A DNA stretch of 12,202 nucleotides from Lentisphaeria bacterium (GTDB lineage Bacteria; Verrucomicrobiota; Lentisphaeria; Victivallales; UBA1829), in contig JAFTIQ010000060.1 in assembly GCA_017456805.1 (NCBI GenBank), positions 1 through 12,202 of the forward strand. Direction: 5' to 3'. The notes under the pieces were generated by a model. That model made no database searches. It saw only the letters and a program-made list of their open reading frames with translations, and was not told the origin of the DNA. Numbering within the stretch: position 1 is the first letter of the stretch; each line of letters begins with the position of its first letter. This document shows, piece after piece, positions 1-7,610 of this stretch. Made by a program: the position numbers and the translations under genes.

Positions 1-2
1 AT

Positions 3-50
3 AATTCAAACCATTCTCTAGCTTATCTAATATAGCACAAAGTTTGAATT
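3..50 (-). promoter_or_regulatory. Probable promoter for a gene left of the window, inside an inverted repeat
   Basis: On the minus strand an extended -10 element (TG, one base, TATATT; hexamer at 29-34) matches the -10 of the ptsH promoter in this window, down to the shared string GTGCTATATTA. No good -35 is seen 16 to 18 bases upstream, so it would rely on the TG extension. The -10 lies between perfect 9-base inverted arms, AATTCAAAC at 3-11 and GTTTGAATT at 42-50, which could be an operator. It sits downstream of the terminator at 91-136, so it should start the next minus-strand gene, which begins beyond position 1. No start codon for that gene is visible. Confidence 0.45.
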
Positions 51-90
51 CTACACTGTACTGACGCTGTTTTTTTTGTTTTTTTTCCAT

Positions 91-136
91 AAAAAAGTAC
101 ACCTCAAAAGTTGTGTCCAACTTTTGGGGTGCACTT
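91..136 (-). terminator. Rho-independent terminator of the ptsH-ptsI-ppiB-glycosidase operon
   Basis: Arms at 96-113 and 118-135 pair over 18 positions with a 4-base loop; the two imperfect positions are one wobble and one mismatch. In the minus-strand transcript the hairpin is followed directly by a run of six U (from A at 91-96). It begins about 40 nt after the glycosidase stop codon. The arms contain CACCCCAAAAGTTGGACA, which resembles the terminal inverted repeats of IS3-family elements, so the terminator may descend from insertion sequence ends. Confidence 0.75.
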
Positions 137-174
137 CATTTCGCAACAGCCCTTTGACTGTTTCAAAATTGAAA

Positions 175-2394
175 TCAGAACGTAAAGGTGTAAACCCCTG
201 CGTTTTTCAATTCCATCTTGCAAAGTCCGCCCTTGACAGAAGCTTTCACCGCTTTTCCGTTGAAGGTCACGCTGCGAACCTTGGAGGAGAAGAGGAATTC
301 CGCTTCCGGATAGGCATAAGCACAATCCACGGAAAGAGTCTTGCCATCTTTGGAGACTGTGTTGACCTTGACCGTTGCATCCTGGAGGACAAGATCCTTT
401 TCGCAAACGGCAAGCATCATGCTGCCATGAGGTTCAAGAGTGAAGTTGAGACTCTTGCCCGCTGCAAGGTCATATTCCTTATGGGTCCAGACATCCACAA
501 CTGTATAGCTCTTCTTGCGGTCCAATCCGAGCTTTGCCGCGTTGAAGCTGACTTTGAGATTCTTGTCAAAGATGTTGAAGAGCCCGACGTTGCGCAAAGG
601 CATATTCGGATTTTCTTCTTCACTGGTGAAGAATCCGGATTTGAAGTAAACACCCTTGGGAATGTTGATTCCAGGCTTGCGGTAATCATAATCAAGCAGC
701 CAGAGTTCCTGACCGTTGTTGACGTTGCAGGCAGCCTTTCTGAGGAGCGGAAGCCGGGGATGATTCTGATTTTCACTGAGTTTACCTGCAATTTCCACCA
801 TGGAACGGGTGGCAATGCAATAGTTCAAAGCAAACATGGCATCCACATCATTGAGTCCGGGGAAGAGACCGATGGAGTCGGAGTTCGGAACAAACAGGTC
901 AGAGGTATGCAAAGCAAAGCAGGCTGCTCCCCACAGGAAGTTGGTCTTCACATAATCCCAGTTTCCGCCGCCGATATCAATGCCGTAACGGTAGTTTGTG
1001 AAATACTGTCCGAGGAACGGGTTCCCCATCACAATATCGCATCCGGTCTGGAAATATCCATCGTCGGAGAGCCGTTTGCGGACAGCGTTCAGCCACCACT
1101 TGCGGTAGAAATAGCCGGATTCCGTCTTGTTCTTATAAAGGGAATGAGATTCTTCAAATGCATAACTCCAGAAGTCATGCTTGACTCCATCAAAGCCGTA
1201 TTCCGTGATCAGCACATCCAGCGCATGCTCCATAAATTCCCGGACAACAGGAATACTGACGTCGAGAGGCTGCGTGTGTTTCACACGGAACGTGTAATCG
1301 CTGAACCATTCCGGATGATCCTTGTAAATCTGAGTTTCCACAGGACAGAAACCGCCGATCCAGATCGCGGGACGCAATCCGATCTTCCGCAGTTCATCGG
1401 TGTAATGACGGAGTCCTTTCGGGAATTTCTTAGTGTCAATGCCATCGACATCGCTGTAAGGAACGCCGAGCCCGAACGCGACTTTATTGAATTTGGAATA
1501 TCCGTCATCCAGCTGGATCCAGCGGACAGTCGGGAAATTCTTTTTCAGATAAGCGGCTTCTTTCAGCAGCATTTTTTCGGAAACATCGCGGAAAATTCCA
1601 TCGTTCCAGGATCCCCAGACGAGATTATCGCGGTTGAGATCCGTTGCACCATAGTTCACCGGAAGTTTTTTGCGGAGAACAGCGGTATATTCCTGGAACA
1701 GTTTATCCAGATCATCCGCATGATCAGTCGCTCCGATATACCATTCATCTCTCAGGATCTTACCGGCAGGGACTTCCAGATAGTCAACAGCCTTGAAAGA
1801 GGAATAAATATCCAGAGAAACTTTTCCGCCTTCATGATAGGCAAGATAGTTATGATAGAAATAATCCTGAGACAGCGTTCCATGAACGATTCCGTGTTTG
1901 GAAGCATAGTTTCCAAGATGGATCGCCGGGAACGGCTGATAGGGAGAGCGGCCGATCCGTTGGCAAACCACACCGGGGTCCGCCCAGCGGTTGCCTGCCT
2001 GTTCATCAAATTCTGAGTCCGGAGCATCGCCGGAGGTACGGTCAAAATCAACCTTGAAGGTCATCCGTTCATAGATGCGGGGGTTTTCGTTGTGATAAAA
2101 ATAGTCATCAGCAACTTTTCCGCCGAAAGAGATTCCGGAAAGGGTCAGACCAAGCTCGTTGATCTTCTGCATCTTCTTGCAGTTCTGAAACTTGCGGACA
2201 CAGGTGTTGCCGGTATAGTAAAAATCATCAATCATTCCGTTTTTATATTCAAAATGGAACTGAATACAGGCGTCACCGGCACTTTTCTTTCCGGTTTCGG
2301 GATAAACTTTCTTTCCATTGACCACCACAAAAGGAAGGTGGGAAATCTTTCCGGCATTAAGAAAATCCAGAAAATCAGCACGCATGCTCTTCAT
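175..2394 (-). CDS. Cytoplasmic alpha-galactosidase-like glycoside hydrolase (GH36/GH27 clan)
   Basis: A 739-residue protein with the layout of clan GH-D enzymes: an N-terminal beta-rich region (about 1-250), a TIM barrel (about 255-540) and a C-terminal beta domain (about 620-739). Barrel motifs include LDDG (295-298) and VKHDFW (404-409), where D407 fits the catalytic nucleophile. YGIDIGGGNW (470-479) resembles the GDI..NW region of GH27, making D473 a candidate acid/base. There is no signal peptide, so it should act in the cytoplasm on imported alpha-galactosides or related sugars; exact specificity cannot be read. The ATG at 2394 has a strong AAAGGAG site eight bases upstream, which favours it over the ATG three codons later. 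It is the last gene of the operon, 32 nt after ppiB. The string DYFYHN occurs twice (97-102 and 177-182), a small curiosity. Family assignment is fairly sure; the substrate is inference. Confidence 0.8.
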   Translation of the reverse strand: MKSMRADFLDFLNAGKISHLPFVVVNGKKVYPETGKKSAGDACIQFHFEYKNGMIDDFYYTGNTCVRKFQNCKKMQKINELGLTLSGISFGGKVADDYFYHNENPRIYERMTFKVDFDRTSGDAPDSEFDEQAGNRWADPGVVCQRIGRSPYQPFPAIHLGNYASKHGIVHGTLSQDYFYHNYLAYHEGGKVSLDIYSSFKAVDYLEVPAGKILRDEWYIGATDHADDLDKLFQEYTAVLRKKLPVNYGATDLNRDNLVWGSWNDGIFRDVSEKMLLKEAAYLKKNFPTVRWIQLDDGYSKFNKVAFGLGVPYSDVDGIDTKKFPKGLRHYTDELRKIGLRPAIWIGGFCPVETQIYKDHPEWFSDYTFRVKHTQPLDVSIPVVREFMEHALDVLITEYGFDGVKHDFWSYAFEESHSLYKNKTESGYFYRKWWLNAVRKRLSDDGYFQTGCDIVMGNPFLGQYFTNYRYGIDIGGGNWDYVKTNFLWGAACFALHTSDLFVPNSDSIGLFPGLNDVDAMFALNYCIATRSMVEIAGKLSENQNHPRLPLLRKAACNVNNGQELWLLDYDYRKPGINIPKGVYFKSGFFTSEEENPNMPLRNVGLFNIFDKNLKVSFNAAKLGLDRKKSYTVVDVWTHKEYDLAAGKSLNFTLEPHGSMMLAVCEKDLVLQDATVKVNTVSKDGKTLSVDCAYAYPEAEFLFSSKVRSVTFNGKAVKASVKGGLCKMELKNAGVYTFTF

Positions 2395-2426
2395 AATAAA
2401 ATCTCCTTTGTTTTATATGATTTACT

Positions 2427-2939
2427 TTAAATACGGCTGGCTTTTTTGATAACAACAGGTTCAACTGGAACATCATCATGGAAACCATGGGAGGTTGTCC
2501 GGACTCCCTTGATCTGATCAACAACATCCATTCCCTCAACCACATGGCCGAAAACGCAATAGCCGAACATCCGGGGATTTCTTCCCTGGAAATCGAGGAA
2601 CGGATTATCAACCACATTGATGAAGAACTGGCTGGTCGCGCTGTCAACCACCTGAGTACGCGCCATCGCAATCGTTCCGCGGGCATTGGTTCCGGCTTTA
2701 TCTGCTTCATTCACAATGGGTTCGCGGGTTGCTTTCTCCTTCATATCAGCGGTCATTCCGCCGCCCTGGATCATGAAATTACCGATCACACGATGAAAAA
2801 TCGTTCCATCATAATGCCCGGATTCAACATAATCCAGAAAATTTTTGACTGTTACCGGGGTATCTTTTTCGAAAAGTTCCAAAACGATATCCCCGAATGA
2901 GGTTTCCAATTTTACTCTGGGAGCATTGCTCAGTGCCAT
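2427..2939 (-). CDS. ppiB: Cyclophilin-type peptidyl-prolyl cis-trans isomerase
   Basis: A 170-residue single-domain cyclophilin that speeds cis-trans isomerisation of X-Pro bonds during protein folding. Family signatures are all present: FHRVI at 48-52 with catalytic R50, MIQGG at 56-60, GTIAMAR at 88-94, [10 protein letters not shown] at 100-109 and a [11 protein letters not shown] segment near the end. Length matches cytoplasmic PpiB rather than the exported PpiA, and no signal peptide is present. Start choice is supported by AAAGGG seven bases upstream of the ATG. It lies 18 nt after the ptsI stop and 32 nt before the glycosidase, so it is almost certainly co-transcribed. Its place between a PTS enzyme and a glycosidase has no obvious functional reason; it may simply be a housekeeping gene carried in the operon. 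Confidence 0.93.
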   Translation of the reverse strand: MALSNAPRVKLETSFGDIVLELFEKDTPVTVKNFLDYVESGHYDGTIFHRVIGNFMIQGGGMTADMKEKATREPIVNEADKAGTNARGTIAMARTQVVDSATSQFFINVVDNPFLDFQGRNPRMFGYCVFGHVVEGMDVVDQIKGVRTTSHGFHDDVPVEPVVIKKASRI

Positions 2940-2957
2940 ATTTCTACCCTTTCAAAG

Positions 2958-4775
2958 TTAATTATTGTTTAAATCTGAAACATCCGGAGCAATCTTACGC
3001 AGGAATTTCTGAGCTGACTCCAGAACTTCCTCCTGAGAAGAACAACCCAGCGAATATTTTGCAATTGCTTCAGCTTCAATATATTTCATGTTTCTGATCA
3101 CCCGTTTCGCAGGTGCAAGCGATACAGGGCTCATACTCAATTCACGAATCCCAAGCCCCATCAGCAGCGGAATATACATGGGGTCCGATGCCATTTCCCC
3201 ACAGACACTCACCCAGACTCCGGCTTCTTCCACAGCCTTCACAACATTACGGATCAATCGCAAAATCACTGGGTGATATGGACGGTAAAGCGATGCAACT
3301 CTTTCATTTCCACGGTCTACCGCCATGGTATACTGCACCAGGTCATTGGTCCCGATCGAGAGAAAATCACAATGTGATGCAAATAAATCTGCCGAAAGAG
3401 CTGCCGCCGGAGTCTCAATCATCACCCCGACTTTCAGATCCTCAGCAAAACGGATCCGCTCCTTCCGCAGATCTGCTTTGACCTGATCCAGAATCTTGTA
3501 GAGATCTTCCAGCTCGTCCAGACACGTCAGCATGGGGAACATCATGCAAATATTTCCATGGACACCTGCCCGGAGAATTGCCCGGAGCTGCGGGATCAGC
3601 AAATGCGGATACGCAAGACACAACCGGACCGAGCGCAAGCCAAGAAACGGGTTCGGCTCACTGGTAAAATTGATCAGGGAAGAAAGCTTATCGCCCCCCA
3701 AATCAAGGGTCCGGATCACAACCAGAGCAGCTCCGCATTTTTCCGCTAACGCCGCATATACTTTATATTGTTCCTCTTCCGAAGGAATATGATTCTTCAA
3801 AAAAAGGTATTCCGTCCGGAACAAACCGATCCCGAATGCCCCATATTTATCCAGTTCATCAATATTCGCAGGGTCATCAAGATTTGCAGCAAGAGCCACC
3901 CGATATCCATCCAAAGTCTCGGAACGCAATCCGGCTTCCAGAAGAATATCGTTATAGATCTTTTCATTCTCGATCTCTTTTTCCGCATAATTTTCCAAAG
4001 TCTGAGGCTCAGGGTTCAAAATCACAAGTCCCTGATAACCATCAACGATTATCATATCGCCATTATGTACTTTGGCAAGAATTCCGGAAATTCCGACGAC
4101 TGCGGGGATCTTCATGGAACGGGCAAGGATCGCAGAATGGGAGGTTCTTGCACCGGTTTCTGTTACAAACGCCTGAATATTTTCCTTGTCCAGCATGACC
4201 GTATCGGAAGGAGTCAGCTCCCTGGCAACAATGATCCGCTGTCCGGGCAGATGATCCAGCAAAGTTCGTTTCCAGCCAAGGAGATGCCCAAGAATTCTTC
4301 CGGCAACATCCACCACGTCAATGGCCCGATCTTTGAGATAAGAATCTGAAATTGAGGTGATCGCCGTAATATACCGCTGCATCACCCTGGAAAAAACGGA
4401 TTCTGCCGTCTGAAGAGATTCCCGGATTCCGTCACAGACTTCTTTTTTGAGTTTTCTATCCTCAACGATCATCAGGTGCGCATCAAAAATCCGCGCATCC
4501 TGTTCATTGAGAGAATTCCGCACCTGTTTCCGGATTTCATCCAGCTCGGCGCGGGTGGTTTCCAAAGCATTTTCAAATCTTGCAAGTTCAACGGGCACAT
4601 CGTGTTCGGAAATGGAAACCGGAGCAGTTTCATAAAAGGAAGTGGGTTGATCCTGAGTATTTCCAGCGACAAGCGCAATGCCGATCTCGATCCCTGAGGA
4701 GGCTGAAATACCATGAAGGACCGTTTCGTTTTTCCGGGAGACAGTGTCAGCAGCAATCCTGTTTTCAGTCTTCAT
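2958..4775 (-). CDS. ptsI: Phosphoenolpyruvate-protein phosphotransferase (PTS enzyme I)
   Basis: Enzyme I takes phosphate from PEP onto a histidine and passes it to HPr, the entry step of the phosphotransferase system. From the ATG at 4775 it has 605 residues. The swivel domain carries the phospho-histidine in TGARTSHSAI (H213). The PEP-binding barrel has GLFRTEYLF (317-325), RTLDLGGDK (355-363), MIETPAA, GTNDL (475-479) and the active-site cysteine C525 in VCGEMA. A GGGG ribosome site lies five bases before this ATG; an in-frame TTG at 4793 would add six residues but has poorer spacing. The start overlaps the ptsH stop by 11 nt, suggesting translational coupling. There is an N-terminal extension of about 20 residues before the usual start of the fold. 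No EII genes are nearby, so the system may serve regulation or unlinked transporters. Confidence 0.95.
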   Translation of the reverse strand: MKTENRIAADTVSRKNETVLHGISASSGIEIGIALVAGNTQDQPTSFYETAPVSISEHDVPVELARFENALETTRAELDEIRKQVRNSLNEQDARIFDAHLMIVEDRKLKKEVCDGIRESLQTAESVFSRVMQRYITAITSISDSYLKDRAIDVVDVAGRILGHLLGWKRTLLDHLPGQRIIVARELTPSDTVMLDKENIQAFVTETGARTSHSAILARSMKIPAVVGISGILAKVHNGDMIIVDGYQGLVILNPEPQTLENYAEKEIENEKIYNDILLEAGLRSETLDGYRVALAANLDDPANIDELDKYGAFGIGLFRTEYLFLKNHIPSEEEQYKVYAALAEKCGAALVVIRTLDLGGDKLSSLINFTSEPNPFLGLRSVRLCLAYPHLLIPQLRAILRAGVHGNICMMFPMLTCLDELEDLYKILDQVKADLRKERIRFAEDLKVGVMIETPAAALSADLFASHCDFLSIGTNDLVQYTMAVDRGNERVASLYRPYHPVILRLIRNVVKAVEEAGVWVSVCGEMASDPMYIPLLMGLGIRELSMSPVSLAPAKRVIRNMKYIEAEAIAKYSLGCSSQEEVLESAQKFLRKIAPDVSDLNNN

Positions 4776-5049
4776 CGAATCCCCGTTCGACAAGTTCTGC
4801 CAAAGCCTGTACCGCTTCTTCAGAGTCCTTGCCTTCTCCTTTGATCACCAGAACAGTCCCGCAAGTTGCGGTCAAAATCAGCATACTCATCAGACTTTTT
4901 CCATCTGCAGGTTCCGGAGCCCCTTCCCGGGTGACGGTAATTTCGCTGTCAAAGCCGGAAGCCATCTGCACAAACAGAGAAGCCGGCCTTGCATGAAGTC
5001 CAAGCTTATTTTTGATCGTCACTTCTCTGACACATTTTGTTCCAGCCAT
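4765..5049 (-). CDS. ptsH: Phosphocarrier protein HPr
   Basis: A 94-residue HPr that carries phosphate between enzyme I and downstream acceptors. H19 in LGLHARPAS is the catalytic histidine (His15 in the usual numbering). S52 in GKSLMSM matches the regulatory Ser46 site used by HPr kinase, and the surrounding motif is intact, so serine regulation is possible; no hprK is in the window. I chose the ATG at 5049 because GGAG lies six bases upstream and the fold begins there. The in-frame ATG at 5094 would add 15 residues with no good ribosome site. It is first in the operon, about 70 nt downstream of a near-consensus promoter, and overlaps ptsI by 11 nt. Confidence 0.95.
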   Translation of the reverse strand: MAGTKCVREVTIKNKLGLHARPASLFVQMASGFDSEITVTREGAPEPADGKSLMSMLILTATCGTVLVIKGEGKDSEEAVQALAELVERGFDED

Positions 5050-5128
5050 TTTTCTCTCCGAACCTGTGGTACTGAATCTCTTTCCGGAAACCATTCCCGG
5101 AAAAAATTGAATATTCAGAAATCATTGT

Positions 5129-5157
5129 AATATAGCACTTCAGAGCCAAAATTTCAA
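5129..5157 (-). promoter_or_regulatory. Promoter of the ptsH operon
   Basis: On the minus strand TTGAAA (5152-5157) and TATATT (5129-5134) are 17 bases apart, and the -10 is extended by TG one base upstream. This is a near-ideal housekeeping sigma promoter. Predicted transcription starts near 5122, giving a leader of about 70 nt before ptsH. Confidence 0.75.
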
Positions 5158-5238
5158 CCTGTAAAATGATTTATTTTCAAGAAAATAAGGAATTTGCACA
5201 GATTTATCTGCAACTCGTTATCCGGCAAACAATTGCAT
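5158..5238. repeat. AT-rich inverted repeat upstream of the ptsH -35; rest of the permease-ptsH gap
   Basis: Perfect 8-base arms TTATTTTC and GAAAATAA at 5171-5188, two bases apart, lie 13 bases upstream of the ptsH -35. This could be an operator or an UP-like element. The same two arms recur over the fecCD promoter. A weak imperfect hairpin at 5194-5213 lies after the permease stop but has no clean U-tract, so I see no convincing terminator between the permease and ptsH; some read-through is possible. Confidence 0.5.
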
Positions 5239-6507
5239 CTATTCCAGCCGAACTCTCGGATCAGCCCAGGCATAAAGAATATCTGTGATCAAATTAATGA
5301 AAACGAACAGAAGCGACCCCAGGATCACAAGGGCTTTCAACAGCTGAAGATCGGAACTGTTCAATGCATCCACCCCCTTGAAACCAAGCCCGGGGATCCC
5401 GAAAAAACTCTCCAGAAGAAGACTGCCCGTAAACAGAAACGGCAAAATCGCTGAGGCTCTGGTCATAATCGGAATCGCCGCATTTCTCAGCAAATGACGG
5501 AAATAGACAACTGTCGGACCGCACCCTTTGGAGATCGCAGTCCGGAGATACTCCTTGTTCATTTCATTCAGAAAAACGGTCCGGTAAAAACGGACTCCGC
5601 CGCCGGTACCGCTGATAATTCCCACAAGAACCGGCAGGAACAGATGCCGGGGCTCGCCCCAGCCCCACACCGGAAACCAATTCAGCCAATATCCGAAAAA
5701 CCATTGACAGGCAATGATCAGCGCAAGATAACTGATGCTCATTCCTGCCACAGAGAGAAACATCAGGGAGCGGTCAACCCACGTCCCGCGGAATACCGCA
5801 GAAAGCATTGCCAGAATGATTCCCACGATCAATTCTCCGAAAAAAATCGGGATCATGAGGCAAAGTGATGCTCCCATTCCCCGGAACAGCACTTCATTGA
5901 TTGGCTCGCGGGTCAGAAGCGTTTCTCCAAAATTGAACACTTTTATATAAGGAAAGGTTTTCTGGAATGAGATCAGCTCCCGGAACGCATCGAAGAACTG
6001 CGTATCAAAATATCCATCCGTCGGAACCGTGAATCTGATCTTCTGCACTTCCACCGGAAGGGAAGACTGGTTCTCAACATGTGCAACTCCCTTATCATCA
6101 ACATAACAAACAACTTTCGAACTGCCGTTTCTCTCTACCTGAATTGTAACAGGTTCGGGGGCGGAAAAGGATTGAGGGAGTTTGAGAACAGCTCCGGGAG
6201 AAAAAATGAGTCCATTTTCGCTGCATTTGATTATCCCGCAAACAGTTGCGCCTTTTGGAAGCGGCTTTTCATTGGTAAAATCGCCGCCCGGATAACGCAA
6301 GGTTTCCCGGGCATTTCCAAAAAGCAGCGGTTTGGAAGAGCCGAGACGGATCCGCATCAATTCCAGTTCCTCAGCCGAGGGATTTTTCCCCAGTACGGCG
6401 GCAGCAGGATCTCCTGCCGCAACCCGGAACAGTAAAAATGTAAGAAGCAGCACCCCCAGCACGATCAGGATGGAGTATGCGCTCCTTCTCAGGATATATC
6501 TCAGCAT
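5239..6507 (-). CDS. OppB/YejB-type ABC transporter permease with an extra periplasmic domain
   Basis: A 422-residue inner-membrane permease of the peptide/nickel (BPD) class. The N-terminus (LRYILRR, then a membrane helix at about 9-28, AAGDPAAA and the MRIRLG segment) and the C-terminus (FFGIPGLGFKGVDA, DILYAWADPRVRLE) are typical of OppB. The ATPase-coupling loop is about 318-345, with further helices near 212-238, 247-273, 287-303, 345-365 and 391-413. Usual OppB proteins have about 300 to 340 residues. Here residues about 63-170, between the first and second helices, form a hydrophilic, probably beta-rich insertion that should face the periplasm; it has cysteines at 90, 95 and 134. The gene starts 14 nt after trxB with only a weak AGG site. 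No partner permease, ATPase or binding protein is adjacent, so its transporter partners must be elsewhere. Family is secure; substrate (oligopeptide or other) is unknown. Confidence 0.85.
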   Translation of the reverse strand: MLRYILRRSAYSILIVLGVLLLTFLLFRVAAGDPAAAVLGKNPSAEELELMRIRLGSSKPLLFGNARETLRYPGGDFTNEKPLPKGATVCGIIKCSENGLIFSPGAVLKLPQSFSAPEPVTIQVERNGSSKVVCYVDDKGVAHVENQSSLPVEVQKIRFTVPTDGYFDTQFFDAFRELISFQKTFPYIKVFNFGETLLTREPINEVLFRGMGASLCLMIPIFFGELIVGIILAMLSAVFRGTWVDRSLMFLSVAGMSISYLALIIACQWFFGYWLNWFPVWGWGEPRHLFLPVLVGIISGTGGGVRFYRTVFLNEMNKEYLRTAISKGCGPTVVYFRHLLRNAAIPIMTRASAILPFLFTGSLLLESFFGIPGLGFKGVDALNSSDLQLLKALVILGSLLFVFINLITDILYAWADPRVRLE

Positions 6508-6521
6508 GGGAAAGACCTGTT

Positions 6522-7448
6522 TTATTCAGCCAGCCAGCGTTCTGCATCAATTGCGGCGCGGCAGCCCATTGCGGCTGCGGTGATCGCCTGACGGTAGGTT
6601 CTGTCGGCACAATCACCGGCGGCAAACACCCCATCCATAGAGGTGTAGGAAGATCCGCCCTTCAACTGAATGAATCCGGCATCATCCATATCGATCTGTC
6701 CGGCATAAGGCTGAGTGCTGGGCACATGTCCGAGGGCAACGAAACAGCCTTTGCAGGGAATCAAAGATTCTTCACCGGTCTGAGTATTTTTGATTTTCAC
6801 GCCGTCCACGCCGGTGCTGCCGACGACTTCTGTCACCACAGAGTTCCAGGCAAAGGAGATCTTGGGATTGTTCAGAGCCCGGTCTGCCATGATTTTGGAA
6901 GCGCGCAAAGTATCGCGGCGATGGATGACAGTCACATGGGAAGCGAAGCGGGTCAGGAAGTTTGCTTCTTCCATTGCGCTGTCGCCGCCGCCGATCACAA
7001 CGACTTCTTCGCCGCGGTAGAAAGCTCCGTCGCAGGTAGCGCAAGCGGAAACACCGAGATTTTTGAATTTTTCTTCGGATTCCAAACCGAGCCAGCGGGG
7101 TTCCGCACCTGTCGCAATGATAAGCGCCTTGCACTGGATTTCATCACCGGAAGAGAGTTTCAATTTATGAGGTCCGCCGGGAACAAGCTCTGCGCTTTCA
7201 ATGGAATCATAAACCATTTCAATATTGAATTTTTCTGCCTGACTCTGCAGTTTCATCATCAGTTCAAAGCCGTTGATGGCTTCCGGAAAACCGGGGAAGT
7301 TTTCCACATCGCTTGTTCTGGTCAGCAGCCCGCCCGGCAGGGGACCGGCAAGGACCATGGGATTCAAGTTCGCGCGTCCGGCATAGATCGCCGCGGTCAA
7401 ACCGGCAGGACCGGCACCGACGATCACCAAATTTCTGGTATTTTCCAT
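6522..7448 (-). CDS. trxB: Thioredoxin reductase (NADPH)
   Basis: A 308-residue flavoenzyme that reduces thioredoxin with NADPH in the cytoplasm. It shows the FAD-binding GAGPAG (11-16), the redox pair C136 and C139 in CATCDG, the NADPH-binding GGGDSAMEEA (153-162) and HRRDTLRA (176-183), and the C-terminal FAD motif AAGDC. Length and motif order match low-molecular-weight TrxB exactly. GAGGAG lies six bases upstream of the ATG. It is the first gene of its unit, divergent from fecCD, with the ABC permease 14 nt downstream. No thioredoxin gene is present in the window. Why it is paired with a permease is unclear. Confidence 0.96.
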   Translation of the reverse strand: MENTRNLVIVGAGPAGLTAAIYAGRANLNPMVLAGPLPGGLLTRTSDVENFPGFPEAINGFELMMKLQSQAEKFNIEMVYDSIESAELVPGGPHKLKLSSGDEIQCKALIIATGAEPRWLGLESEEKFKNLGVSACATCDGAFYRGEEVVVIGGGDSAMEEANFLTRFASHVTVIHRRDTLRASKIMADRALNNPKISFAWNSVVTEVVGSTGVDGVKIKNTQTGEESLIPCKGCFVALGHVPSTQPYAGQIDMDDAGFIQLKGGSSYTSMDGVFAAGDCADRTYRQAITAAAMGCRAAIDAERWLAE

Positions 7449-7488
7449 AAAAATCTCCTCTTCTGTATTATATTACTGATACTCTTGT

Positions 7489-7516
7489 AATATGCCACTG
7501 TTTGCCGTTTCCGCAA
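7489..7516 (-). promoter_or_regulatory. Probable trxB promoter
   Basis: On the minus strand TTGCGG (7511-7516) and CATATT (7489-7494) are 16 bases apart, with TG one base before the -10. The string GTGGCATATTACAA closely resembles the ptsH string GTGCTATATTACAA. The predicted leader is about 35 nt. Confidence 0.55.
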
Positions 7517-7545
7517 ATCGTTTCAGCAGTTTTTTTTCATTTTTT

Positions 7546-7585
7546 TTATTTTCCTTTTGAAAATAATGGAAAATTATGATATATT
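7546..7585 (+). promoter_or_regulatory. Promoter of the fecCD-type operon with overlapping inverted repeats
   Basis: TTGAAA (7557-7562) and TATATT (7580-7585) are 17 bases apart with a TG extension, predicting a start near 7592 and a very short leader. TTATTTTC (7546-7553) and GAAAATAA (7559-7566) form a perfect inverted repeat over the -35. A second small one, ATAAT and ATTAT at 7563-7577, fills the spacer. Such placement suits a repressor, for example a metal-responsive one, but no consensus Fur box is present. Confidence 0.7.
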
Positions 7586-7610
7586 TCCTGCATATTGAGG
7601 AATTTTTCAG

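Noticed and set aside
76..2016. A 646-codon open frame on the plus strand opposite the glycosidase
   Set aside because: It is antisense to a gene with clear catalytic motifs, ribosome site and terminator. Its translation shows no recognisable domain, and its length reflects the codon bias of the true strand.
6477..7490. A 337-codon plus-strand frame opposite trxB
   Set aside because: It mirrors a textbook thioredoxin reductase and has no family features of its own.
7563..7577. Fur box in the fecCD promoter
   Set aside because: ATAAT and ATTAT flank five bases, which only partly resembles a Fur site; AT-rich DNA makes such matches common, so no regulator is named.
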